In this document: in pieces, positions 1-12,621 of the stretch
How positions within the stretch are numbered: position 1 is the first letter of the stretch
Layout of the letters: each line of letters starts with the position of its first letter
Source of the DNA: Lepidurus packardi
Lineage: Eukaryota > Arthropoda > Branchiopoda > Notostraca > Triopsidae
Direction: 5' to 3'
NCBI GenBank assembly: GCA_023053545.1
Contig: JAKZAN010000007.1
Location: 5,580,001-5,644,000 of the forward strand
Length of the DNA stretch: 64,000 nucleotides
Notes under the pieces: generated by a model
What the model saw: only the letters and a program-made list of their open reading frames with translations
The model's database searches: none
What the model was told of the DNA's origin: nothing
Made by a program: the position numbers and the translations under genes

Positions 1-58
1 ACTTCATGTCCTTTTTAAGTGCCCATTCTCAAATCCATTCATTTCTTTCTTCTTGAAG

Positions 59-1399
59 GTTTGGACGACTCCACTATTGAAGCTTTGCTGAGCAGTTTAC
101 GCAAAGATTACAATCCGCAGTTAGTTCCAGTCATTTTAGCTCCATTGATTTATCCTAAGGGAATCGAAGATCTATTTCTTGACACCATGGCTCACGAAGG
201 TGCAACCGTCCCCAAGAACATGGTTTGTTTATTTTACACTTTTTAACTTTGGCTGTGACAAAAAAGGTACTCATATTTTGTTATTGTTTTTTAAGTTGGA
301 AAGTTCTTTGGGTGAGGTTATGGTCGAGATGGGCTACAGCTTTACGGGTTCGTTGGACGAATGTCGAAATCACCTTACAAACTTGGGCTTTGAAGAACTT
401 ACAGCCGCCACTGTTGCTCGAGCGTTGGGTGTTATGATTCGCACCTATTCTAACCTTCCTGAAGGCGAATCTGTCAAAGACGTCAATGGTGAAAACATGC
501 CTGGACCCACGACATGGAATATTGATTTGTGGGTTCAAGCCGTCACAGAAGTGTCTTCTAAACTTAATTGGAAAGAAGTTGTGTACGAATCCGACCATGC
601 TGGATTTTTTGTCAAAGACAGGCAAGCTCTTAAAATGCTATTTGGAGCATGGGGATTAGGCTTGCAGGTACAAGGCACACGGCCAGAGAACTTTCCAGTA
701 GAATTGATCTATAGACGATGGAAGAACAGCGAAGGACAAGTAAGTTACATTAATGAAGTTTCGATTCTTTCAATCGTTTATCGTAAGTTTAATCTGTAAC
801 CTTTCTTTGCAGTTGTCCTTAATTTCAATGTGTTTGAAAAACCCGGACGTATTCTGTTTTGCCGATTACCCACATCATCAAGTAAACGTAGAAACACTGA
901 AAGCTATACCCGATCTAGACAACAAAGAAGTAGCCACTTGGAAAAGCGTGGACTTGATGGAGGGCTTAGCACATTTAGCCGATTCTTGCCCATATAACCA
1001 AGTGCAAGAATTGCTCAAATTCCCAGTCCAGCATTGTCCAGATTTGCTGTTGCTAAGCTTGCTGCAAATTACTACGTATCCTTTGACTGGATTACGGAAA
1101 GACTTACTAACGAACCTCCTGCCCGTGTTTTTGGGTACACATCCGAATTCCGCCGTTGTCCTCCATCACACTTGGCATGCGCAGGTATGTGAAGAATAAA
1201 TAATCAAGAAAACGTACTTCCTATCATTAATTGAATAACTAATTATCTCCTATAATTAATGTATAGGGAGGAACTATAAAGCCGTTATTGATTGGAGTTA
1301 TGGCAGAATGGTATCTTCGCGGCGACTATGACCAGCAGCGCTTGTCTCGTATCTTGGACGTTGCCCAAGATTTGAAAGTAAAATCAGTATTCTTGAAAA

Positions 1400-1433
<34 letters not shown>

Positions 1434-4400
1434 ATTTAAGAAACGCTTTAAAAAAGTTGTTTTTCTAGGCGTTGTCTATGCTTCTCAACGCCCAACCGTT
1501 TCCTTTTGTCATCGATTTGGCATGCTTAGCTTCTCGCCGGGAGTATTTGAAGCTCGACAAATGGTTGAGCGACAAAATCCGCGAACATGGCGAACCCTTT
1601 GTTGTAGCCAGCATCAAATTCTTACAACGACGCTGCCCACAGTTGATAGGCAAGGAAGATAGTCTCAAAACAGCTCCCTTACCGCCTGAAACGTTGGCTG
1701 TCGTTCTGTCATGCTTACAGGCCTGTGCTGGGTAACTGATTGTGATGGCTTCTGAAATTTGTTCTATTTTAAAGATTTATTATGATTAAGGAACGTGTCC
1801 CAAGAAGTTTCAGAAACCATACTTACTATGGTAGCCAACTGCAATCTCCTGCTTACCAGATCGCGTCAACCTCCTCCTGGTGTGATGAAAGCTCATCGAA
1901 CTTTAGAATCAGCTTTCAATGCATCAGCTTTGAGTAACCAGGTCTGTTCTCTAGAATTTTTCGATAATAAGTAATAATTTTGAATAAAAAACTTTTTTTT
2001 CTGTAGCTCTTTCCCTCGCCAGGCGCCGAGTCGTTGTCAAGCTTGAATGTGGGCATGTCGAATCTGAGTTTGGGCAACTCCGGCTCATTACCTTCGTCTT
2101 CTACTTTTCCCTTGTCCATTGGTCCAGGGCCAGGAGGTTTGAGTGTTTCGGCGACCGCGCCAGGGTCTCCTGGCAAGCTTTACTCTGGTGGAGGTTTGGG
2201 TGGTGGTTCTACTCAAGCACCTGGCAATCCCCTAGCATTGACCAACCCATCGAGTAGCTTCAACTTGTCTATGCTGAACAGTCTTTCGGCATCAGCGTCT
2301 TCAGGTAAGTTATTAACTATTTCACTAGACAACACATGCTTGGTTGCTTTTTTGTTTTGGGATTTGGTTTTCTGAAGGCTGAACCTGATTATGTAGGCTT
2401 GACAGGTTCTTCCTCGCTGTTGACTGGAACTTCTTCAGCGTTAGGTAACTTAAGCCTCAACTCCATATCGAGTGGACAGTCTACCACGGGTGGAGCAGGA
2501 GGTTCAGCTCATTCAGCATTGTCTCGTATTGGCGGTCCGCAAGTTAACGCAGAGCGACGAGGTAAACAAAGAAACTGAGCTTGTTTTTCCAACGGTGTTA
2601 TTCAATGGACTGTCTCTTGCGCAGCTGATTTGGCAGGAATCTTCTCCGAGATGCCTCAAACTGTCTCCAAAGAGATAGAAGATGAAACCAACAGCTATTT
2701 CCAGAGGATTTACAACCAGTCGCCTCATGCACCTACTCTCACTGTGGATGAAGTGCTGGAAATGTTAAAGAAATTCCAAGAGTCGCCTAACAAACGTGAA
2801 AGGGTAAAAACATAACTTCTTTATCTTCGAAAGTGAAAAGAACTAGTTCTAACCAGATTTATAGGAAGTGTTCAATTGTATGCTGAGGAACTTGTTCGAG
2901 GAGTACCGGTTTTTCCCACAGTACCCTGACAAAGAGTTACACATCACAGCCCAATTATTTGGTGGCATTGTAGAACATGGCCTTGTTACGTGAGTCACAT
3001 TTCTTTGGTTCTTAGCCCGAAATTATTTATCGATTTTCTTCTTATAGGTATATGGCATTGGGCATTGCCTTGCGCTACGTGTTGGACGCCTTACGAAAAC
3101 CACATGGAAGCAAAATGTACTATTTTGGTATCACGGCCTTGGATCGTTTTCGTCATCGCCTCAAAGATTATGCCCAATACTGTCAGCACTTGGCTGCCAT
3201 TCCCCACTATCACGAATTTCCCGCCCATTTGATAGAAGTAAGAGAGAAAAATCGATTATTAAATTGAGTTTGTTAAAATCGATTATTAATTCGAAAAAAA
3301 ATAACGATTGTTAACTTTTTGTGTGTGTGCAGTATATTGACTATGGAAGTCGTTCACAAGAGCCACCCAACCGTCCACATGGCCCAGTCTTGCCCGCCTC
3401 CCTAGCAGCAGCGTTGGGAGGGACTTCGGGACCCACGACTACTGTTTCTACAGGTTCGGTGTCGCCTTCTCCTGGCGTAGTGAGCATTTCGACGCCTTCC
3501 AAAACCGTGTTGTCCGCCGCCGTCACTTCCAGTTCCGGGACACCTTCAAAACCATCCGTTGCACCGACCTTGAGCGGTGGTCGTCCTTCAATCGCGAACT
3601 CTACCAATATTGATACTTTACTCCACGCTTCTGAGAAGGATGATAAGATTATTCCTCCCCCTGAAGCGGCGCAGGACAAGATTAGCTTCATTTTCAACAA
3701 TTTGAGCCAAATCAATCTGACCCAGAAGGTAGAAGATCATTTATGGTTATTAGAAGATTATCAAGTTCTTTATTTTGGAATTTGAAGTGCGAGGAATTTA
3801 GAGAGATCGTTAATGAAGAGATGTGGGCGTGGGTGGCGCAGTATTTGGTCATGAAACGCGCGTCGATTGAGCCCAACTTCCACACATTGTATTCCATGTT
3901 CCTGGATACGCTAAAAGTGCCTGAAATCACCAGAATGTCAGTTCGAGAAGCTTTTCGGAACGTTAAAGTCTTGCTGCGAAGCGACAAATGTATTGCCAAC
4001 TACTCTGACCGATCTCTGTTGAAGAACTTGGGACACTGGCTGGGCTTACTCACTATTGCCAAAAACAAGCCCATTATTAGCTTAGAATTGGATATCAAAT
4101 CGCTCATTATCGAAGCATATCATAAAGGCCAGCAAGAATTGCTTTACGTGGTGCCCTTTGCGGCCAAGGTCTTGGAATCTTGCGCAAAAAGCAAGGTAAA
4201 TACGCGAAACTTGTTTCTATTATTTTTTTATTTTTTTTTATTAGCCTAAGTAATCCAACTTTTTTATTTGCCAAGGTTTTCAAACCACCCAATCCCTGGA
4301 CGATGGGTATCATGAACGTGCTAGCTGAGTTGCACCAAGAACCCGATTTAAAGCTAAATCTCAAATTTGAAGTGGAGGTTTTGTGCAAGACTTTGAACAT

Positions 4401-7400
4401 TGATTTGCAGGTAATATTTTCTTGTGCAACCTTATCGTATCTAGTGTAACATATTATTTACGATTTTAACATGCTATTTACATAGGACTTGAAACCTGGC
4501 TGCGTTTTGAAAGATCCTGTGCGGTTTTCCCGCCTGGAAACGCAGCTGTCACTACCGCCAGCTCAGCATCAAGGACAGTTGCAGATGCAGCAACAGCAAC
4601 AGCGCACTATGGTCGAAGAAACTCCCACAAGTTTGAGTGGTGGTAGCCTGAGCATGAATATGGTTATGCCTTTTACGCCTGGAGGCTTGATGACTGTTAC
4701 CAGCTCAGCCACGCCTCCAGTGCAAGCTCCACCTACGGTTACAACACCCACACCTACCATGCCTTTGGGACCGCCTGAGCCGCACTTTTCATACGCTGAT
4801 ATCAACGTGACTTCAATTGCTGGTTTGGCGCCGCATATTGTCATCAACACTCATGTAATCCAAGAATCTCTTCCATAGCATCCAAACGCAAATTCAATGA
4901 TGTCTTTTTAGTTGCCACTATTTCAAGCACAGCCTCATTTGAAAGCGTTGGTTCTGTCGTCAGTGGAGCGTGCTGTGCAAGAATGGATTTTGCCAGTGGT
5001 AGAGCGAACTATAAAGATTTCGTTAACTACCTGCGAGCAGATAATCAAGAAAGACTTTGCCTTGGATCCTGACGAGTCTCGTATGCGAGCAGCCGCTCAT
5101 CATATGATGCGCACCTTGACAGCTGGAATGGCTCTGATTACGTGCAGAGATCATCTGTTGGTCTCCATTGCAACTAATCTAAAAGCGGCCACTTCAGCAT
5201 CTTTACGCGTTTTGGTAAGTAAAAAGGACATTAATTCGCCTATTCGTGAAGTAAATGTTTTAATACTCGTCCTCGTTATTTACGTATTTACAGCCTAAGG
5301 AAATTATCGAGCAAATGGCCAACCAAGTTTCTCAAGACAACGTTGAACTGGCCTGTGTTTTCATCCAAAAGACCGCTGTCGAAAAAGCCATCCCAGAAAT
5401 TGACAAGCGCCTCGCTCATGTAAGCATAAGCATCGTTTCATATAAGCGAAACAATTTCATACGTTAATTTTTTTATTTTTTTTTCAAACTTTTCTGGATT
5501 TTTCACATCTTTTTGACATTTTTTCGATTTTTTTTTTCATCTGTAGGAATTCGAGCTGCGCAAACAGTCGCGCAGTGAAGGACGGCGTTACTGTGATACC
5601 AATGTGTTGACCTACCAAGCCGAGCGTATGCCAGAACAGATTCGCCTCAAAGTGGGCGGAGTTAGTTCTCAGCAAGCTGCCGTATACGACGAGTTTGCTC
5701 GCAACATCCCCGGTTTCTGCCCCATCACGGAACGGGACGCTGCCTTATTTATGCCCAAACCCCTAACCTTACCAGTAAATTGCAAACTTAATTTTCCTTA
5801 TTTTCTTGACATGATTGATCCCGATTATTTATTTATTTTATTATTGTTATTTTTTTTAACTAGACGTATGGCTCGGAAGAAGTAGCAACAATATATGAGA
5901 AGTTGGCTGTAGAATTGGACCGCTATATGCAGGTCATTTACCCATTAGGTTCCACCCCACAAGGAGTGGCAATTGGCGCACTTATGGAGGCTGTATTGGT
6001 AGCCAGGGCTTCTCGCGAGCTTAATTCGGCGCTGGCACTGATCCAGAAAGCGGTTGAAGGATTACTGGAAGGCTTGGTACCCGGAGCAGCAGATCCTGAA
6101 GTTATGATGCGACTTCGCGATGCTCATTTGCTGGTTTTGAAGGCTTTGCAAGATCCCCAAGCATACGGTCCGCAGTGGGTTTGCCGTCAAGTGACCAGGT
6201 ACCCTAACAATGCAGTTTCAAAACGTTAGTTAATGAAACTGTTCTATAGGTTTATGATGGAATGCCGAGAAGATATCCGCTACAACTTGGAAGCTGTGGA
6301 TTGTCTAATACGTGCTCACTTGGTCAACGTTCACCAGTACGAATTATTGCTGGCAGCAGCCATGGAAGGTCAATCACCAAATCAACAACCTGGTCAAGCA
6401 TCCATGACAGGACCCAATCCCATGGCAGTTGCTTTTGCCATGCAATTAGTGCACTTATACTTGGTGGAAGGCCAGGCTTCTGGTTCGCCTCTTTTGGCAG
6501 AACAGGACTTAGCCAACACCGTGGAGATGCTGGTTAAACTTGCCGCTCATGCTAGGCCTGTGCCAGAAGGGTATTTTTTATTTCTTTTTTTCACGGTCTA
6601 GCCAATTCACATTTACCATTATAATTGACTATTATATTCACTAGAATTCACTATTATAATTCATTATTATATTCACCATAACTCACTATTATAATTCACT
6701 CTATAGATTGGCTACGTTGTTGGACCTTTTGCGAGCCAATCACGAGCAAAATCTGGTAGATCGAGCCCCTGGTGGGCCTGGAGGTCCTACTGCGTTGATC
6801 CATTCAGGGATTTCACAAGTATTGTGTGGCAAATTCAGTTTTCTCGGTATATAAACGTTGCATATTAGGCTCGAGAGTATGATGATCCTGCTGGCTTACC
6901 CGAGAAGACGGAATTTTTACTCCAGCAATGGGTAACCATGTATCATTCGCCTGGAAGGGATATGACCAAAGCCTTCAGTGTGATTGTTAATCAAATGAAT
7001 ATCCATGGCATTTTGAAGACAGACGACCACATAACGCGCTTTTTCCGTCTGTGTACTCAACTCTGCGTGGATTTGGTGTATCGTAGTTTGGGCGATCCCA
7101 CTCTGAGCCCAGGTTTGGTACGCAACAAATGTTTCCATACTTTGGACGCGTTTGTACGACTAATTGCTTTGCTCGTCAAACACTCCGGAGACGCCGGGAA
7201 TACATTGACAAAAATCAACTTAATCAACAAGGTAAATGTGTTTAGAGATTCCATCAGATTTGTCATTAAAAGATTTGCTGTTTAGGTACTGGGTATAGTG
7301 GCTGGTGTCTTATTGCAAGACCATGAGATCCGAGGTGTGGAGTTTCAGCAATTGGCGTATCATCGAATTTTTATTATGCTCTTTTTGGAACTGAACGCTC

Positions 7401-8764
7401 CCGAGCCCGTCTTGGATGCTATTAATTTTCAAGTCTTGACCGCGTTCTGCAATACTTTGCATATCCTGCGACCAGCCAAAGCCCCAGGCTTTGCTTACGC
7501 GTGGCTCGAATTGGTTTCACACCGAGTTTTCATTGGGCGAATGTTGGCCATCACGCCTCAGCAAAAAGGGTGGGGGATGTACGCCCAGTTGCTCATCGAC
7601 CTTTTCAAGTTCCTCGCACCTTTCCTGCGAAACGCCGAATTGGGAAAGCCCGTTGCAATGCTCTATAAAGGCACTTTGCGAGTCCTCCTAGTATTGCTGC
7701 ACGACTTCCCAGAGTTTCTTTGTGATTACCATTATGGCTTTTGTGACGTCATTCCTCCCAATTGCATCCAGGTACTGTACAGACAAAGCAAGTCTCTTTG
7801 GGTGAAATTCTTAAGTTTTTGAAGTCAACATTTGCGTTACAGATGAGGAACCTCATATTGTCCGCCTTTCCACGCAATATGCGCTTACCGGATCCTTTTA
7901 CACCCAATTTGAAGGTGGACTTATTACCAGAAATTGCCCACGCTCCTCGAGTATTGACGCATTTCGCAGCAATGATCCAACCTCCAGCTCTGAAGAAAGA
8001 TTTAGACTCTTATCTCAAAACGCGGACGCCAGTCACGTTTTTGTCCGAGTTACGTAGCGTGGTCCAAGCTCCTTTAGGACAAGAACCAGGTCATCGGTAT
8101 AATTTACCTTTGTTAAATGCCTTGGTTTTGTATGTGGGTACACAAGCTATTACCGCTTTGCAAAACAAAGGGTTGACGCCATCCATGGCCACGATTGGTC
8201 ATTCTTCGCATATGGATATTTTCCAGAGCTTAGCTGTTAACCTTGATACTGAAGGTTAGTTTGCAAATTTCAAATGCAGAAATTAACGTGTATTTTCTTT
8301 AGGTCGCTATTTGTTTATCAATGCCATTGCTAATCAGCTAAGGTACCCCAATAGTCACACGCATTATTTTAGCTGTATCTTGTTGTGCCTGTTTGCGGAA
8401 GCCAATGCTGAAGCTATTCAAGAGCAAATTACCAGGTTGGCCAAGTCAAGTTAACAGCTTAGGATTTTAAACATTTTCTTTCTTTCGTAGGGTACTCCTT
8501 GAGCGATTGATTGTCAATAGGCCACATCCGTGGGGGCTTCTTATAACCTTCATTGAGCTCATAAAGAATCCGACCTTCAAGTTTTGGACCCATGAGTTTG
8601 TCCATTGTGCCCCAGAGATTGAAAAGTATGCGCAAAATTCTCCAAAATTATTATGATTTTACTCAAACATTTATGTTTGGCTTGACAGATTGTTCGAATC
8701 CGTGGCTCGCTCTTGTATGGTACAGAAGCAAGGACAGCGAGAAGTTGAATTGCTAGACGGTTAG
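59..8764 (+). CDS. CNOT1: CCR4-NOT complex scaffold subunit 1, 5'-truncated by the window
   Basis: CNOT1 is the scaffold of the CCR4-NOT deadenylase. Twenty-seven exons are supported by GT-AG borders and one continuous phase: 59-222, 296-739, 813-1184, 1267-1377, 1469-1731, 1791-1941, 2007-2304, 2397-2561, 2625-2803, 2865-2989, 3048-3237, 3333-3728, 3788-4195, 4276-4410, 4486-4854, 4912-5214, 5294-5419, 5547-5774, 5864-6198, 6250-6570, 6707-6818, 6869-7231, 7286-7771, 7843-8254, 8303-8435, 8491-8625, 8689-8764. They encode about 2265 residues, matching human CNOT1 from about residue 205 to the end. In order: N-terminal repeats; a Ser/Gly/Pro-rich linker (2007-2561); the tristetraprolin-binding region (2625-3237, with [16 protein letters not shown]); a second low-complexity linker (3333-3600); the CAF1-binding MIF4G domain (from about 3640 to 4410, with [10 protein letters not shown]); the CNOT9-binding region (4780-5774); and the C-terminal NOT1 domain (6869-8764, with LLQDHEIR and [16 protein letters not shown]). 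Introns are mostly 45-90 bases. The N-terminal ~200 residues lie outside the window. Confidence 0.98.
1405..1432. repeat. Poly-A tract in a CNOT1 intron
   Basis: An uninterrupted run of 28 A lies in the intron 1378-1468, just upstream of the branch/acceptor region. It is a simple homopolymer and prone to length errors in assembly. Confidence 0.95.
6600..6700. repeat. AT-rich imperfect tandem repeat in a CNOT1 intron
   Basis: The intron 6571-6706 is longer than its neighbours. It is filled with short imperfect copies of a unit resembling ATTCACTATTATA, running almost to the acceptor of exon 6707-6818. Confidence 0.8.
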
Positions 8765-9180
8765 TCGAAGTGAACCGACTATTTGTGTTTATTTTGTGTT
8801 TACAAATGCCGGTGGTGTGATTGATTCTAATGCTTATTTTCCATTGTAAAACATTGGTTGTAATGGGTTTATGTGTAATTCTTATTCTAACTAGGAAAGA
8901 CAGTAGAGTATTAGCGTTCTAAAAAAAGTCTTGAAAATTGCGTTTTATTGCTTGGCGTGGGTGTACCAAAGCCTAGTAATCATCAGGAAGTGTTTTCAAT
9001 TTACCCATTCGCTCAGTGTTGAGCAAGGTGTGGATTCAGTAGGTTGTTGCTTATCAGTTTAACTCGTGGAAATAATGAAATTTAGTGTAGTTTTCGACAT
9101 CATTGGGCGTTTTAGCTTAAAACGGAGACTCTAAAGGTCAAGGAAGTGTCTGATCGGTGTATTCTTTTCCATAAGGAAAA
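8765..9180. other. CNOT1 3' flank and EEPD1-like 5' flank
   Basis: No gene is seen here. The 416 bases between the CNOT1 stop and the EEPD1-like start codon presumably hold the CNOT1 3' UTR and the promoter and 5' UTR of the next gene. I saw no canonical AATAAA signal and no clear TATA box. Confidence 0.6.
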
Positions 9181-11437
9181 ATGGGACAACACGCAAGCAA
9201 GAAAGATCATATTGTATTTCATCAAGTCAAAACAAACTCACAAAGTTCAGAGAAACAAGACGGATTTTCGTCTGAAGGAATTCAAAAGTAAATAGAATAT
9301 TTATCAACCGTTACTAGAGTTATTTTGATTCCAGTATGGGAGCCAGTACAACGAAAGAACATGACGTTTCTTTTAGCAGTGATAACGTACCTGTACCAAT
9401 TGTAACACATTCGAACAGAAGAGGGTCTCGAAGGCCAAGTATCGCTAGTCTTTTACCCCGAGTTAACTCGTTCTTGCATCCAAAGCAACGTAGAAGTCGT
9501 CAGCGAAACTTAAGCGCCACTTTTAACTTAGCAGACGCAGATTTCAAGGTACACCTCGTACTTCTTTTCAAGCCTAACTAAGTAATATGTTTGTTTGTGT
9601 TAAAGGTCAATCTGTTGGATATTAATAGCGCTACCGAAGAGGAGCTCATGACTTTGCCTACTATTTCAAGGCAGCTTGCTTCGAACATAGTTGAACATAG
9701 AGCAGCTCTTGGAGGCTTCAAAAAACTTGAAGATCTGGTAGTTGTGTCTGGCGTGGGCGCAACTGTCTTTCAGTTAATAAAACCGGAGATTTGTATTGGT
9801 CCCAGAAAAGGAGCAAGTCGCTCTCCATCCTTATGCAATACGGATGGATCTTTCGCCAGCTTATATGAAGAAATTCCTAGTACTTATTTAACGAGGACTG
9901 TATGGGATGCTAATACGGTCACGGTTTTTGACCTTATGCTTATTCCTGGGCTAACTCAAGAGTTGGCAGCTAACATTGTGGATTATAGAGAACGGAAGGT
10001 AAAATTAAGTTCTGAAAATTTACTGTATAATAGCGCTTTATGTGTAGGGAAATTTTCGCGTTATTCATGAGCTTCGGAAAGTAAAAGGAATAAATGCGAA
10101 CGTTTTTTCGGGTATTCGCGAGTACTTGGCTATTTCACCTGAACAAGGTCGCCTTCAAAGTGTGTCTGGACCTTCGAAAAGTGATTTATATCTTGCATTT
10201 GGACTTGGACTTGTACAGAATTATTATAATTATTTGTTTTGTATCCGTAGTTCATAGAAGAACGAATTCTGTGCCTGTTACCATTACCAATATCGGAGAC
10301 CAAGTTTCAAATTATGCACGTCTGCTGGAATTGTTATCCAAACCCGAAAGTGAACAGCAATATGAGCCCTCTAAATTGGATTTACAGAACGGAAACGTCT
10401 TTGAAGCACTTCAAAACGGCAAGCGAGTAGTTCGTTTAGCTTCGTGGCAGCTTGACCTACTCACGCTGCCTAAAATCACTAATCCGGGCGTGCGAGAAGT
10501 ACTAGGGACCGTTATATACGTTCATGGATTTTCGCTTGTAGCGTTACAGAGTGTAACTGATGAGGAAGCCTTGGTTCAAGTAAGTTTTTGATAAAGTTGA
10601 CGTAAGTTTATACATAGTGTAAACCTTATCTAGCTTTGTGTGGAGTTAAATGACCCAAAGTCAGAAAAGGTTCGTGAAGCTGCCAGCCATTCTTGCATCA
10701 CTGGTTCATGGCAATATTGTTTTTCTGGTCAATTAGCCTTCCTTTATCAGTCCCAGATTTGGACGCTAACCCAGTCTTTTGAGCGTCGCGAACATCAGCA
10801 TGCTAGCTTAACCGAGATGCTTATCGGCATTTTTAAGGTATTCATTAATAACGCTAATTTATGCGATCAATAAAAGTCCGCTTAATCTCTTGTAAACTAC
10901 CTAGATTGACAACGAGGAGTGTACTATAGTCAATATCAACCCGAAACCGCGGGAAATGTGGTCCGTGGCTAGAACCGTTAGCGAAGTTCTAGACAAGGTA
11001 CTAAGTGTTTCAAGCACCGAGAGAATTATGTTAGTCGGTGACTACAGTCATTTACCGTACATGGAATGTAAGTCAATTTTCAGTCTTTATGAATTACAGA
11101 ACTTATGATGTGCTTTTAGTTTTGGAAGAATTGCAGGGTTTGGGTTATCGTCCCTTAATTCACCCAAGTCATTCAACAACTTTGGAAAGGAAGGGCGCAA
11201 GCCAGGATAACGTGTTGGTGAGCAGATATGCTCAAAAAGCCCTTACTGGTAAGTTATCAGACAGTAGTAAGTCTGGTCTGCTCTCATGACTAATTTTTTT
11301 TTTTTTATAAAGGTAAATGGGGTGTGGTCTTGCACGGTTTGACGCATCTTTTGATACCGCAAGATTGGAACTGGGGTGGACCCGTATCATCACACTGTCC
11401 GGTTTGGTGGGAATTATACGAAAGTTTTATTGATTAA
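9181..11437 (+). CDS. EEPD1: EEPD1-like protein: two helix-hairpin-helix domains plus degenerate EEP domain
   Basis: Nine exons (9181-9287, 9335-9548, 9606-9998, 10048-10180, 10251-10579, 10633-10836, 10905-11067, 11120-11248, 11313-11437) give about 598 residues; human EEPD1 has 569. Residues 1-105 are Ser/Arg-rich and start MGQHASKK, an N-myristoylation pattern that fits the lipid-anchored human protein. Two ComEA-type helix-hairpin-helix domains follow: about 108-175 (INSATEEELMTLP, GGFKKLEDL, SGVGAT) and about 215-280. The endonuclease/exonuclease/phosphatase-like domain spans about 340-598. Its usual catalytic signatures are altered: WN becomes W348-Q, the QE metal ligand becomes Q382-S, NLH becomes N470-I-N, GDFN becomes G-D506-Y-S, and S-D/E-H becomes S583-S-H. 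Family membership is clear; enzyme activity is doubtful. The exon 4 donor at 10181 is the best of two phase-compatible choices. In human cells EEPD1 has been linked to plasma-membrane ABCA1 regulation and to replication-fork repair. Confidence 0.93.
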
Positions 11438-11959
11438 AAAGCTCTTTCTTTTTTTTTTGGATATTGCCAAAAATAGCACATCAAAGAGTAACTCAGGCTT
11501 AGTTTTCAAATTTTTTGTTTTATTCTTCGGAGTATATGCATGAAAGACTCCCTGCTCTCTGACTGGGAGACATACATTTTTGAGACAAATTTTTGTCCAG
11601 GTTACCGTTAAAATGTCTGCTAATTAAACAGTTCGCATTTCTAATATCTGTTAATTAAATAATAGTTTAAATTCACAGTTAACAGTGCAGTGCCTCCTTT
11701 CGAGAATCTGAGCCTTCTTTTTCTGCTCAAGGTTGTGATAAACCCTCCATCCTTCATTATGTTTGTAACCGGCTACCCAAATCCAACTTCTTCTTTGGTA
11801 ACGTGTTTTACACAGTCCGCAAACAACTGTCTATCTTTCTTTTTTCTGTGGCTTGGAGAATTTCATGGCGGGGCTGGATTTGGACTTGTTTAAACCGATA
11901 TTTTTGATTCTATATTAAAGACTGGAATTACTACATGTACATTTGCCGAGACGATGTTC
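11438..11959. other. Convergent 3' intergenic region
   Basis: No gene is seen between the stop codons of the EEPD1-like gene (+) and the C1orf43 homologue (-). The region presumably holds both 3' UTRs. It is AT-rich with T runs at 11450-11460 and 11510-11525. Confidence 0.6.
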
Positions 11960-12621
11960 TTACTTGGCAATAAAGCCATCCGCAAGATTTGTGTATTTTG
12001 TGTATTCCTGTATCCCAAAGTCTGAGGGTGAATAACGGGCTTTCTCGTAGGCATCACAGAATTCGTGTACTTCTTCCAACTGGCATTGGGAAAGGGTATT
12101 TGAGACCTGACTTACGAGAAATGCTCTCAAGCTGTCCCCTGGGTACCTACAGGATTTGGAATCAGCTACCAACAGTTCTTTTTCTACAATGAAAAGGTTA
12201 GCTGAAATTTATTTGTTTTGCTTGTTCGTATACCCAAAATTTTAACGTCATCCATTGCTTTTTGGCGATAAAAATATGACGTCTTGTTGGTAGGATTTCG
12301 ATAGTCACTGTTTCCAGTTCCATTAGAAGAGATAAGCTGTGGTTCGTATTTTATTCGAGCTATACAATCCAATCTTCTGTCCATTTCTTTCCTAAGTAAC
12401 TAAAACATGTAAAAGAAAATCCTTTCAGTAAGATACGCTTACAGAGATAGAACTCTTACCCTTGGAGCATCACATCCAACAGGAATATGTGGCCCTCTTC
12501 TCGATCGTAAAGAAAACCGCATAATCTGTCTTTTGGCAAACAGGAACAGAAGAATTAAGAGAAGAGCACCCAGAGCTATAAAAATAACAATGGCCACCCC
12601 GGAAAGTTGTTCGGCCATCAT
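11960..12621 (-). CDS. C1orf43: C1orf43/NICE-3 homologue, small single-pass membrane protein
   Basis: Three exons on the minus strand: about 12621-12460, 12399 to about 12228, and 12183-11960, totalling roughly 187 residues. The N-terminus has one hydrophobic segment (residues about 7-28, VAIVIFIALGALLLILLFLF). It is followed at once by the diagnostic KRQIMRFSLRSRRGPHIPVG, which is nearly identical to human C1orf43. Exon 2 carries RIKYEPQLI and exon 3 the ARYS...FGIQEYTKY region; both align in order with the human protein. The human protein is about 253 aa; here the stop comes directly after the conserved helical part, so the disordered C-terminal tail is missing. The human protein is reported at Golgi and mitochondria and in a phagocytosis screen, but its biochemical role is unknown. 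Two adjacent ATGs start the frame (12621 and 12618). Confidence 0.9.

Noticed and set aside
281..625. 114-codon minus-strand ORF within CNOT1
   Set aside because: It is antisense to a conserved CNOT1 exon and is a codon-bias shadow.
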